From NCBI GenBank assembly GCA_003013855.2, contig PVNU02001901.1:1-64000 (forward strand): a DNA stretch of 64,000 bases, in the 5' to 3' direction. How positions within the stretch are numbered: the stretch's first letter is position 1; every line of letters begins with the position of its first letter. Positions 37,130 through 48,129 of this stretch are shown here, piece by piece. The notes below the pieces were generated by a model. That model saw nothing but the letters and a program-made list of their open reading frames with translations, was not told the DNA's origin and did not search any database. Made by a program: the position numbers and the translations under genes. This DNA comes from Liriodendron chinense. Lineage: Eukaryota > Streptophyta > Magnoliopsida > Magnoliales > Magnoliaceae.

Positions 37130-38716
37130 CACTACACCAAAATCGCTAATAAAGAATGGTTTAAAATCGTTTTTAAGGATTTTAGAATGGTTCATAAGCC
37201 GTGGCTAAAAAGGGCGTCATTAAAACTTTGGAACAGTTATAAGTTGTTCCTAACTTCAGTTTTAGGAACAGTTATTAACCCTTTCTAAGTTCCAGCACAC
37301 TTAAAAAAAAGAGGAGCAATTAATCATTCCTGGAATTAGGAATTAATTTAAAAATATATTTATATTAACAATATTAGAAACGGGTACAGTTTGGATGTCC
37401 ACCATCAAAAAGCTTATACCTGCTTTGGAAGTTGAAGGCTATAAAAACTCTGAGTTGGAGGTCTTCAATCTAATTTTCTTGACCGTCTAAATTCTGCAAC
37501 CAAAAGTACCGTCAACCATGACTCATCCATGAAGTGGCCCATTAGATGGACGAAGGTGCCAAGGGTTTCAATCCGTGAAAGTGCCAAGCGTAACGAGGAT
37601 GGTGGGGTAGCTGAAAAATAGCGCCAACATTTAGAATAATCGGTTGAATTATAGGACTTCTGCCAACCATTTAGAAGCACAACCCAAATAGCGCCAACAT
37701 TGAAGGTTAATGCTATAACAACAGTGGCACCTGTCGGAATATTTTCTTCACAATGTTAATGCCATTTTTTATTTTGGGTCAAATGGGTATTTTCCTATCT
37801 TAAAGAAGGACATGTTACTTAACGGTGGTGGATCATCCTCCTTACATGTGTCACACATGTAATGCCATCCGGACCATCCAAAGCTCGAAAATCACACTTA
37901 TTGAGTAATCCTAACCATCCAAAATGTGATGACTACTCAGTGTGGAATACATGCAGGAGATCTGGGCTGTCCATCAGGTAGGACCCACTGAATGTGCCGT
38001 GGATTGAAAATGAGACTGGACCAAAAATCAGGAGGGCCACACATTCATGAAGAAATGGACGTCTAGAAGAATTGACCAATAGTCTGAAAACGATGTACAT
38101 GTGTGGCCACATTGATGGCTGGACTACCTTGATTTTCGGTCGTTGTGCATGTATTGAGGGCCCCAGTACTAGATGAACGTCTCGCAAGTAAGCATTTACT
38201 CTTCAGCAAATCATATTCCTCCATTTCCAGTATCATTTTTTTTCCCTCCAGAACTTCTATATTCACATGTTGGGAGAAGAGTGAAATCCACAAGTAGTTT
38301 CAGCAATTGATGCCACCAGTAAAATGTCAACCAAACAGACTGGGTGGCCATTTGAGACTGGTCGTCCTCAAATGGTAGACTGGTTGCCCTATCTATATAT
38401 TTCCACCACTGTTTCTTTCTTTTTTGACAGGTTACTGCTGCCACCCAATCTAAAACATAAAGAATGAATTTTGGAAGAAAAAAAAAAAACGCCTATATAT
38501 GATAATAATAAAAAAATTGCATAAAAATGCTGTGAGAAACTAGAAGCAATCTCTTCTGGACAAAAGTGAAAGAGAAAAGTAACAGTGTATCACATCACTG
38601 ATTAACCCATTCACCTTTATTCAAACAATTTTTCCCTACCCTAACTGGATGTTAAGGGAACAATCAAATTATAAATTTTATTGGACAATTGGAAGTAGTC
38701 AAATGTACCAGTTCCT

Positions 38717-39109
38717 TCAAAAGTTTCTATTCCTGTGAGTTGGCCTTTCTCCATTTCTCGTCAGGTAATGGCCTCTTCCACTTATTTTGCGGTTCTTATC
38801 CTCTGACTTCTGAGCACCTGGAGACCCTGGTAGCTTGAGAGGCGTTTTCAGCCTGCGGAAAGGAAGAATAGGTGCTTCAATTTTAGGTAAGGCACTTGCA
38901 TCTAGCAGTTTGGTTGTTGGGCGAGCTTTTGCAATCTCTGAGATTGATCGAGCAGCCTTAGCAATAGTGGTGGAAATAAGATTCTCACTCAAGTCTTTCT
39001 CAGGCTCGCCATGCCTATTCAATGGTCCCGGTTGTTCGAGACGGCGTTCAAAGCCTTTAAGTTTATGAAAATGAGTTGAAACACCCTTGCATACCAACTT
39101 ATCCCTTTC
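38717..39109 (-). pseudogene. Captured CSB/ERCC6-like (CHR8-type) exon fragment
   Basis: Minus-strand exon beginning after an acceptor (CAG) with its first base at 39109. It encodes a segment like the N-terminal, pre-helicase region of plant CSB homologues (CHROMATIN REMODELING 8): FHKLKGFERRLEQPGP, then KARPTTKLLDA and PFRRLKTPLK. CSB proteins are SWI2/SNF2 ATPases of transcription-coupled repair. Near 38782-38788 the frame is broken by an apparent 1-bp loss: the next segment reads KRPLPDEKWRKANSQE in another frame and then meets a stop. No ATPase motif is present. Intron-like sequence before the acceptor suggests capture from genomic DNA. It lies between two transposon termini, so I infer transduplication. 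Confidence 0.75.
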
Positions 39110-39591
39110 CTGACAGAAATAATTGACGGACAGCAGCTCAGCATGAATGAGTCAATGCTTTGCCAGTTATCATCATCCTAGAGAAATGACATTGTGAAGT
39201 GCTTCAAAGAAATTTATGAAGCACCATTCCCACCATACATGCAGGAAAACATGTACGGTGATGAGGTCTCTAAATCTGGTGAGCCACCATGGGGATAGGC
39301 TGTAGACCAATACCGTTGTGATTGGACAACTCTGACCGACTGAATCATCTCTGACCGGCGGATAATTCCACAACTGAATCATCTCAATTCGCCGTCTATT
39401 GTCACGATATAACGGCAGATATTTCCACCGGAATACATTTTAGCGGTGGATATAGTATCTGCCACAATGTCTATACCGACAGTGGCAACACCATTGGATA
39501 AGTGATCCGCCGCAAAAGATTTTAGTGGCGGATATTGTTTATATAGGGGCGGAAAAAAATCCACCGCTATAGGTCATTTTTCTTGTAGTGA

Positions 39592-39592
39592 C
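39592..39592. other. Second CACTA-type terminus
   Basis: Ending at 39592, the sequence read in reverse is CACTACAAGAAAAATGACC, a classic CACTA end. Preceding subterminal copies of AGTGGCGGATAT and GCGGTGGATAT repeat at 39448-39566. The matching left terminus was not found. Confidence 0.65.
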
Positions 39593-41029
39593 ACCTGACA
39601 AAATTTTTAAATAGTTCCCAAGTCCTCATGTAATTCTAAATGTGTATGTATGTGTAGCATATGAGATATGCTCAGGTGGGCCCCACTGTAAAAGTACACC
39701 TTTGAAATAAGGCCAATCCACTCATCAGCTGGGCCACATGCTTGCAACCAGTGTGAGCCAAAATTTCTCCGGCCATATATTGTTCTGTATGTATGGCCAC
39801 CTGATGAGGTGACAAGCCTGATTATTTGAGCTATGTTACCAGTAGGAGTGTCAAGTGTGGCAATGCATGTGCCATGTTGTCAAGTATGGGCACATGTAGA
39901 AATGTCAAAACTAAAAAACTCAGCCATTTGATGAGATTTCAAAACTAGGCCCATGCATGCCACTAAGGGTGGTGGCAATGGTCAAGGTGATCCACCCAGG
40001 CTGCCAAAATCCATCATTGTTTCCGTCTATCAAATCCAATAAAAAAGGGGGGGAAATAAAGGACATCGGACAGTACTAGTGCTGCCGGAATCAAGGTGTT
40101 TAAATGTCCGTCAAATCAAAGTTGGGGCAGATATTAAGCTGAAACAGATGCACAATTCTGAAACAGATAGTTAGCATTTCATCAAACAGAAATAGAACAA
40201 TAAATACCTTGCTGACACTATTTATATGTAAAGACAAGGATCTAAAGTCATTCCTTGTTGAACCATTTTATCAAGCAGTGAGCATGCATGAAGTACAGGA
40301 GGCATTACAGCTCTTAATTTGATATCCAACCATAAGGATCTAAAATCATGTTCACTCTAGATTGCAAATCACAAAAATCTAAAATGTAGAAAATCACCAT
40401 AAATAGACATAACTATTTCAGACCTTTTCAATTAATCCATCAATACTAGTGCAGATTACCATTTCCAATGATCAATGCCCAGTCTCATGCTTGTGGGTGA
40501 CTGAGGTCAATTCATTGACAGCATCTTATTTCCAATTGAAATCTAAGGACCTTGAAAATTCACCCAACCCAACACGAGTTAACCTGAACCCGAGTTGCAA
40601 CCCTAGCAATTTGGGGGTCTTTTTGACTTTTCGATGTGGTTGGGGGAAATTTGGGGGTTTTTTCCATGGCGGAATGAGATTTAGGTTGTTTTTTTTTTTT
40701 TTTGGAAATAGCAATGAGAGATTTACCTGATGTGGTTGTCGTTTCTGAGATTGTTTATAGAGGAATCTAAAAATTCGGCATAGAAGAGAGAGTGAGAGAG
40801 GAATCGGGGTTGGAGATTAGGGCGGAGATCGATCAGGGGTGGAGATCGGGCGGAGAGAGAGAGAGTGAGAGAGAGTGGGGGAGAATGAGCTGGAGTGGAC
40901 TCGGTGCCCTGATTAAGGAGTGGTGTAATTCGGTAGAAACGGTTTAAAACCGTTCAAAGTTAGACATGGTGAACAACACTTCCTAAACCAAACAATTAGC
41001 CCTTCCACGTTGACAATTTTGGTGCAGTG

Positions 41030-41540
41030 CAAATGAAGAAATTCATGCGTGGAGTATCATAATACGACTTTCCTAAGTCTATCACTCAATCAATGTCCTG
41101 ACTCGTAACCGTGAGACAAACATCGTGATTTGTAGAGAGTATAATCATCACGTCAGCATCAGAGCTGGTGAGTGCAATAGAATCTAATTCTTGATCTTTC
41201 TTCTCTTTCCCTTTTCCTTTCTTATCTTCCTTTTTGGTGCGACATTCGTTTCTATAGTGACCATTCTTGCCATAATTCCAACACTCAACGTTTTTCCTTG
41301 TACTTGACTTGCCTCTGGATTTATCTCGGGCTTTGTCATCTTTCATGTTCTTTCCTCTCCCACGTTCCTATATCACAAGGACATCTTGTTGAATAGACCC
41401 CTGCGACTTTCTCTTTGTCTCCTCATTAAAGAGACAACTGGTCACTTGTTCCATGGACACCTTTCTGTTTAGAGCAGAGTTACTTAGAGACATGCCCATT
41501 GTCTCCCAACTGTTAAGCAACGAGCTAAGCAATAACAAGG
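41030..41540 (-). pseudogene. Copia gag C terminus with zinc knuckle
   Basis: Minus strand. Segment LLNSWETM (about 41510) leads into a basic region and a retroviral-type CCHC-like knuckle CWNYGKNGHYRNEC, where the second Cys is Tyr. After an in-frame TGA near 41088 comes the protease start (VIDLGKSYYD replacing the usual VIDSGA). The frame then runs into the transposon at 41029 and resumes at 37129. Degenerate remnant of the same element as 35438-37129. Confidence 0.85.
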
Positions 41541-41942
41541 CTGTGGACCCTCGCCGTTCCGCGCTCCCACACGACGTTCTCCTCCCTTTCCTTTCGGAAG
41601 AAGAAGAAGGGGTGTATGAGTGCGAATCGCCGTTTGTGCCACTGGCTTGCCTCGTGCTCGAGGGCTTGGTTTGGTTGTCGTGTTAAGTCGCCACTAGCCA
41701 GTTACTTCGAATCTACGGTCGGCTAAACCCAGTAGAAACGTTAGAGAAGGGGATCCGAAAATTCCTTCCTCTAAAATGACTCCTTTTGATCTGATGCCAG
41801 AAATTCGAGGTAAGGGACCACGGTTACAGGGTGGGAAGAGGTTAAGCACCCCACACACTGCCTGTACTGAAGTACGGTCTCTACTTCACAGAATCGAACT
41901 AATACTTGAAAGTCTGTTTTAATCTTCGTATATTCTCATAGG

Positions 41943-42239
41943 TGACATGATGCATGAATGCAGGTCTGAACAGTAAGAGTTTCTGATGGGCAGGTTTCCA
42001 TTAACAGGCAAGCCCAGAGCATACGCTCGAACTGACAGGTGCTTTATGCGAGATGCATGCTGTGTGTTTGAATAATCAAGGTGCTTGTAGTGACTAATGT
42101 ATGAATGCAGGTCTGAATAGTAAGAGTTTCTGATGGGCAGGTTTCCATTAACAGGCAAGCCTAGAGCATACGCTCAAACTGACAGGTGCTTTATGCGAGA
42201 TGCATGCAGTGTGTTTGAATAATCAAAGTGCTTGTAGTG
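41943..42239. repeat. 147-bp tandem duplication
   Basis: ATGAATGCAGGTCTGAA at 41954 and 42101, followed by near-identical text through ATGCATGC(T/A)GTGTGTTTG. Two units. Confidence 0.9.
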
Positions 42240-42628
42240 AAGCAGGGGGGTTGGAAGAAAAGTAAATGTTACACTTATGCTAGATGCGAATGAGATGATG
42301 CTGGTAAAAGAGCAGCTAGATGGACGGAGGTGTCGCAAGGGTTGGCTTCGAGTGGCTGGATCAAGACTTGGATGGCTTGCGAGACTTGGACTAGTGGTCA
42401 GGCTGGGCTAGACCAGGGCTAGGATCTCCTCACTCGGGCTCTCCTTGGTGGAGGAATGGGCTAAGGGGTAGAGGGACAGATCGCACGCGGGCTGGATGGC
42501 TTCAGAGGGATCGGCTTGGGTTGGATCGGATTAGATCTTACAAGGGTGAGTTTGGCTGAGTTTGGACATGGGATTTGGGGGTATGGTCCTCCACTCATCC
42601 AGTTATCTCTACCAACAGTGTAGCCGAA

Positions 42629-42704
42629 GGTGGGGTGTCTACAGATGCCCCTCTTTGGCAGAGGTTGTGTGCAACCGAATGCCAAAGCGAGTGGACACCC
42701 CACT
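42629..42704. other. Three-tier nested inverted repeat
   Basis: Outer stem GGTGGGGTGTC (42629) pairs with GACACCCCACTT. Middle stem TTTGGCA (42654) pairs with TGCCAAA (42680). Inner stem GGTTG-TGTG-CAACC (42663-42676) closes the loop. The arrangement could form an extended hairpin in RNA or DNA, possibly a packaging or LTR-end signal. Confidence 0.6.
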
Positions 42705-44392
42705 TCCAACCCGGTCATTCATGGATCATGGTCTGAAATCTTTATTTGCCTTTGCATCTGTGCCAGTTGATTGTCTGGAAATCGATCACTCGCACATACC
42801 GCGGAAGTTTGGAGAAAACGTTGCGATTGTCCCTGCAGTTTGCTGCAACCTAGGTACCCAATCGCAACCCTTCCATTCCTGATTGGTACTAACATCAGAA
42901 AGGTACAGCAGAGCCTCTGCGTCGTAGTCTTACGAGGATATTGTCCCTGTGATTGATTGTGATGTTTGATGTTTTCCCAGATCACTCCAGGAGTACTTGT
43001 TTCGCTTGACTGTCAAAGTGGTTAGATGCCCTGCGTCATGTAGTCTTACGGGATTCTACTACGCCGACTTGGACTCAGTCAAGGTACTTCAACCATCCAC
43101 GCCTAGGTATGTGCGGGTGGACTCTTTCCACCCAATCTGGTGATTTTGATACTTGGGTTACAATTCATCGTTTCCACCTGTTCAAATGGTTTCTTTGACC
43201 GAGCCTTTTGGCTTTCATCTTTTCGTATCTTGGTATGTGGTACGACCGCACTGACACTAGAGTTCAGTTCGACCGTACTTTGAGTGCATTGGATCCGATG
43301 TTCTCCGGAAAAACCGCGAGGCATCAGATCTTATTTGATTTTTGCGTCGGCTCCTACCCAGAGATATGGAAGATCTCCTGGTGTTTTGGAGGCAGAACGC
43401 TCTACTGGGAAAATATTTTTGAATTTTTGAAAAGATACCCACTCTGGGGAGTGATACTCCGTGGGGTTTTTATTTGTAAATAGAGATATTTTTTTGTCTT
43501 TTTGAAATGAAAATCTGGTTTGCATGCGCCTCCACTAAGGATGCCTGTGGGGTCTTTGGCTAACCGGCTTTTATTTTGAAAGCAGGTAAATATGATGATT
43601 GATGCGATGGGTGCTGATGCATGGAGATGCGTATGTGATGATGGATGCATGGCTTGGCTCATTCTCTTTCAGTTTGGTGATTTTGCTTTTGCTGGAGATG
43701 CAGAGAATTTTGAGCTTATTGCTTGCAGGGTTGTGCTTCCCTGGGGTTTTTCTTTTTTATACGGGCGTTTGGTCAGCGGGTTGGTCAAGATCCCGACTCG
43801 TGATCGATCAGGTCTATCGTCCTAAGATGTTGTTTCTTTGCTAATGAGAATGTACGAGGATGTTATCCGACTTCAAGATGTTCTTCTGGGCATAAATATG
43901 ATTGAGACGGTGCTTGGTCGCTAGTTTTGGTCAAGATTCCAATTTGCGGACGATTGGATCCGTCATCCCAAATTGTGAAGAGAGTGGAGTTCAAGACTCC
44001 TGAAGTGTAGTGCTGGGGGATAGTGACAATTTTTGTGATTTTTTGTAAATATTTGGTCCAAATCTTTACCTGAGTAGTCAAGGTAGAGATCGGTTATTAA
44101 AAACAAAGGAAATATTTTTTGTGTTTTTTTAAAATTTTGGCTTGAAAGCAAGGGAAACATTTTTTGTGATTTTTGACAACATTTTGTTCGAAAGTAAGGG
44201 AAATATTTTGTGATTTTGAAAGATGATTTTGTAATGTTTTAGTATTTTGTGGGATTTTTCTGAAATGCAGGGAAAAGGCATGGAATTTTCATTCATTTCT
44301 AGCTTCTACTGCTGGTAAGGCACCCGATCCATTTTACGTCAGCGAGCAAGACGAGTCTCACACAGTTAAGTGCCGTAGTTTTACATCTTCGG

Positions 44393-44797
44393 ATGAGGAG
44401 ATTTTTTAGGGTTTTCAGTCAACACACCCACAAAGTTGCTTTTTCCTCATGTGCAATGCACATAGACCACGTATTGTCCGACGGACGCCTTCGGCCACAA
44501 AATGAGCCACATCCTCACATTTCCCTTAGTCAACAATTCCGTGAGGGTGCGCTCCACCTCCCAACAGCCTTAATCCCCTTCATGAGTTTTAGGAACAGGG
44601 AACATCCGTCAGATTCAACAGCGACTTCCAAATCAAGGTTGTCTATCACGGTGCGTTTAACACGAACAGGATTGCGGGGTTCTGCCTGCCTCAGCCTTTA
44701 CCTGTTTAAAAGATTCCGGATACCCGTGCGATCAACTGTCAGCCATGTCTGGAACAGGTTAGGAAAGAAAGCCCCCGAGAAGTTAATCCCAGTGTAG
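44393..44797 (+). CDS. Unrecognised 134-codon ORF in retroelement-like sequence
   Basis: An ORF more GC-rich than its surroundings, with Arg, Ser and His in excess. I recognise no domain, signal peptide or membrane segment. The minus strand of the same stretch also has open segments, so strand is uncertain. It ends where the ~155-bp repeat begins and the surrounding sequence is LTR-like. Probably a chance frame or an inserted fragment of something else. Confidence 0.2.
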   Translation: MRRFFRVFSQHTHKVAFSSCAMHIDHVLSDGRLRPQNEPHPHISLSQQFREGALHLPTALIPFMSFRNREHPSDSTATSKSRLSITVRLTRTGLRGSACLSLYLFKRFRIPVRSTVSHVWNRLGKKAPEKLIPV

Positions 44798-45560
44798 TTT
44801 TAGGTCTTCGGACCGCTGTGGATGAGTTTGTGCAGTTGAAATTGCTGGTAAAATTTTTTGTGTTTTGAAAAAGTTCCAGACTTCAACTCGAGTAATCATG
44901 GTTGATGCTGGTTTTTATGGAAGGCTTGAAATTTTTTGGTATTTTGAAGATGATCCGGATTATCGAACCTTGGTCCCGGCAATTGAGGCTGATGCCGGTT
45001 TTTGGTTGAAAGCAGGAAATGGTCCCCCGAGAAATTAATCCCAGTGTAGTTTAAGGTCTTCGGACCACAAAACTGTACAAAACAGGGCAAACACATTTTT
45101 TGTTTTTTGGAAAATGTCCGAAGCCATCTGATCTTGATGTGAGCAAACAAGACCGACGCCGATTTTTATTAAAAATCTCTCGGGATGTCGATCCCGACGT
45201 AGTTTAAGGTCTTCGGACCCAAAACTGTACAAGAGAGCGCTGAAAATGTATATATATTTTTGTGATTTTTGAAAAATGTCCAGTGTTGTCGGATCTTGAC
45301 TCGAGCAATCAAGACCGATGCCGGTTTTATTGAAAATCTCTCGGGATGCCGATCCCGACGTAGTTTAAGGTCTTCGGACCCAATTTTTGTACAAGCTGAA
45401 CATACATTCTTTTTTGTGATTTTTTCGAAATGATCCAGGTCATCAGATCTTGGCCTGAACGGTTGGGATCGATGCTAGTTTTTATTAAAATCCCTCGGGA
45501 TATTGATCCCGACGTAGTTTAAGGTCTTCGGACCAAAACACTGTACAAGTAAACAGTAAT
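44785..45560. repeat. ~155-bp tandem repeat, about five units
   Basis: GTAGTTTAAGGTCTTCGGACC (first copy with an extra T) recurs at 44794, 45046, 45199, 45360 and 45513, mostly 153-161 bp apart. Each is preceded by TCTCGGGATGCCGATCCCGA-like sequence, which is itself a short imperfect palindrome. Confidence 0.85.
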
Positions 45561-47471
45561 CAAGGGCGGAGATTCCGGGAATTCTTCTTAGACTGGTTCA
45601 GATCATCAGGTCATGACTTTGAATGGTTGAGATCGCTGTTTGACCAAGTCAATTTTTTCTTTCTTTTTCTTGAAAATCCCATGGAACTTTTCCACATCAT
45701 CAAGCCAATTTCTCACCAATTTCTTTCAAGATGAGATTTTGGTGAGATTCCTTACTTTTTTCCTTCATTCTCTTCCATCACTTCATTCTTACAAGGAGGT
45801 ACAAGATTCACTTGCAACCACCCTTCCCAAGGGGAGTTCTTCCCAAGGAGAGGGGGTGAGAAGTCGTTTCAACTAGAGGGAGGGTAGGACGGCCCCCTGG
45901 GCGCCGCCCAAGCCGTCCCTGCCCACTGGTTTTTCAGTGGGTTGGGTAAAGGGGTGCACTCCCCTTTTCTATATAACATGGGGCATCCTTGCCCCCTCCA
46001 ACGTGCAATCTCTCTTCTCTCTCTCTCATACTCTCTCTTTCTTCAAGTTTTCCTCTCTCTTTTGGTGGTTCTTTGCTCTCTTCAAGAGGTGAGCCTTAGT
46101 GAAGCTTTGGGACAGCAAGGTGGTCCCCCTTTGGTGAGTGGTAAAGGTATGGACCACTCCCTTTCTCTCTTGTCTTTTTCCTTCTTCATTGTCTCTTCTC
46201 ATTACTCTTTTCTTTTTCCATGTAGCTATTCCAAAAGGAGTGAAGGTGGGCCCAAGTGTTTTTGGCCATGTTCTAGATCTCAAATCTCTTTTAAAGGTGG
46301 TGTATGGAGAAGGACATTACAAGCTTCCATTTCATTCTTTCTTTTCTTCTTTCATACTCCCTTCATGTGTATGTAAAGGGTAATTTTGCCATGTCCATCA
46401 AGTATGCATGGCAAAATATCCTATCTTTCTTCATGGGAGTTGCGCCTCTTTTTATGTGTATCAAATGGGCTCAAAGTGAAGTCATGGCCCTTGGTGTATT
46501 TGATGGGCCCAATGCTTCATTTTGGGCTCCCTCATGCTTTCTTGCCCTTGTCATTTTTCCTTAGAACTTTTTCTTTTCTTTTCCATCTTCTTTTCAAGTT
46601 TTAGGCCCATGGGCATGGTAGGGCCCACCTTAAGTTTTGGGCTCATGGGGCTCACTTTGGGTGGCCCCATCTTTCTTCACATGTGTATGGACAAAAGTAA
46701 CTAGCCCATTCTTCACTTGGATCTCAAGTGGGCTAGATTCCCTAGTTGGGCCCTTATGGACAAGTAGCCCAAATCTTCCATCATTTCTTGATTATGATGC
46801 ACATCTTTGTTCACAAAGTGTGGTGGGTTCCTTGGAATTCCTCTATGTAGATGGGCTTTTGGGCCTTCATTGAAACTTGGATTTCTTTGGACCATGTGTG
46901 CACCACTACACTTTGTTCATGTAAGATTTTTTCTTTCATGCTTTTTCTTTTGATGGATGGAGGACTTGAGTTGCTTGACCATCTACAAGTCCCATGAGTG
47001 GGTTGTTTCAACAATCTCACTAAGTTCAAATGTTTTTTTTCCATATGGTAAGAAAGTGATTTCCAAGAGTTTCTCTTTAATGTTATCAACCTCAAATGGA
47101 TTGGTCCTCCTTCAAGTAAGCTATCTATGCAACCATAGCTCCTTGAACTTCTCTTGGGGTGTTTGGTTGGTCATCCACCATCATTCTCAAAGATGAGTGA
47201 TTTTTTTTTTTTTTTTTTTTTTTGAGAAAGAATGATACCCATAAGTTGCCCAATTTTGTCCCATGCTTTGGGGCATTTTGGATTTTGATCTTCAAGTGGG
47301 CTATGTATACCATTCTTAGCCATTTCCATGATGGTTGGGTGACTTATCAAGCCATGCCCTCTTGTGCTCAAATGGTCCCCTTGTTTTGAAAAGAAATTGG
47401 TGCACATAAGTTGCCCAAACTTGTCCTTGCATGGACATTTCCGACTTTGATTCTTCATGTGGGCTATGTGC

Positions 47472-47520
<49 letters not shown>

Positions 47521-47940
47521 ATTGGCTTCTTTGATTCATATGTCTGTGGGTAGACTGCCATGTTGTACTCTCATAGTCAAAACTTTCATCAAAATGGTGC
47601 ACATAGGGATGCCCATGGTTAACCCATGAATGGGTCCTCATGTTTTTCAAGTGGGCTATGTGCTCCTTTCAATCCATTGAGGTGAGGCATTTGAGTTGCT
47701 CTTGGGACAAGTATTATAATTCCTCTTATTACCCCGACTCCACTCCATGTTAATAACACCATTGCTATCCAATTTTTCATGAGATACTAAAGCTTAGTTG
47801 ATTGTCATTTCATTCGAGAAAAGTTTTATTCTTGAATTATCTCTCCCTCACATGGTCTTTTTGATCAAATTACGAACATTCTTATAAAGACTTTGACAAC
47901 CGCTAGATATTCTTTTCTTATTGGCAAACTATTACTAGTT
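45561..47940. other. No gene seen; GGGCTATGTGCACC-type repeats and homopolymers
   Basis: TC-rich sequence to 46370, then repeated phrases such as AAGTGGGCTATGTGC and TAAGTTGCCCAA(A/T)TTTGTCC (47234, 47409). T runs occur at about 47201-47223 and 47477-47517. Probably decayed retroelement sequence; no protein domain seen. Confidence 0.5.
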
Positions 47941-47949
47941 GGAGGGAGT

Positions 47950-48129
47950 GATAAACATTATTCTAATTAACTTTCCTTCCATGTATATCCATTGATTTCC
48001 CTTAATATCTTTCCTTGTATATACATTGTACATTTCTATATAAACCTCATTTGATGTAAAACAAATATACAGAAAAAAAAAAAAATGAGAGAATTCTCAA
48101 ATTCTTACTCGCGTCTCTAGTATTATCAA
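47950..48129 (+). mobile_element. Possible short 3' LTR or solo LTR
   Basis: Starts TGATAAACATT and ends CTAGTATTATCA, giving inverted ends TGATAA and TTATCA. It is preceded by a purine tract GTTGGAGGGAG and contains CTATATAAACC as a TATA candidate. About 180 bp. A partner LTR or target duplication was not found. Confidence 0.4.

Larger units (their letters stand above)
37130..41029. mobile_element. CACTA-type transposon inserted in the copia protease region
   Basis: Left terminus CACTACACCAAAATCG; right terminus read in reverse CACTGCACCAAAATTG. Subterminal repeats built on AACGGTTTAAAACCGTT and GGAACAGTTAT are seen at both ends. The flanking copia reading frame continues across the insertion. 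Immediate 3-bp flanks (TTA and CAA) do not match, so no clear target duplication remains. No transposase is recognised. It carries a host-gene exon and a second CACTA-type terminus at 39592. Confidence 0.75.
41541..45560. mobile_element. Tat/Ogre-like retroelement non-coding region
   Basis: Contains phrases I associate with Ogre/Tat LTR and untranslated regions: TAAGTCGCCACTAGCC (41684), GGGTGGGAAGAGGTTAAGCA (41829) and GGTGTCTACAGATGCCCCTC (42634). It holds internal tandem duplications and a nested hairpin listed separately. No gag-pol is visible, so boundaries and orientation are uncertain. Confidence 0.5.
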
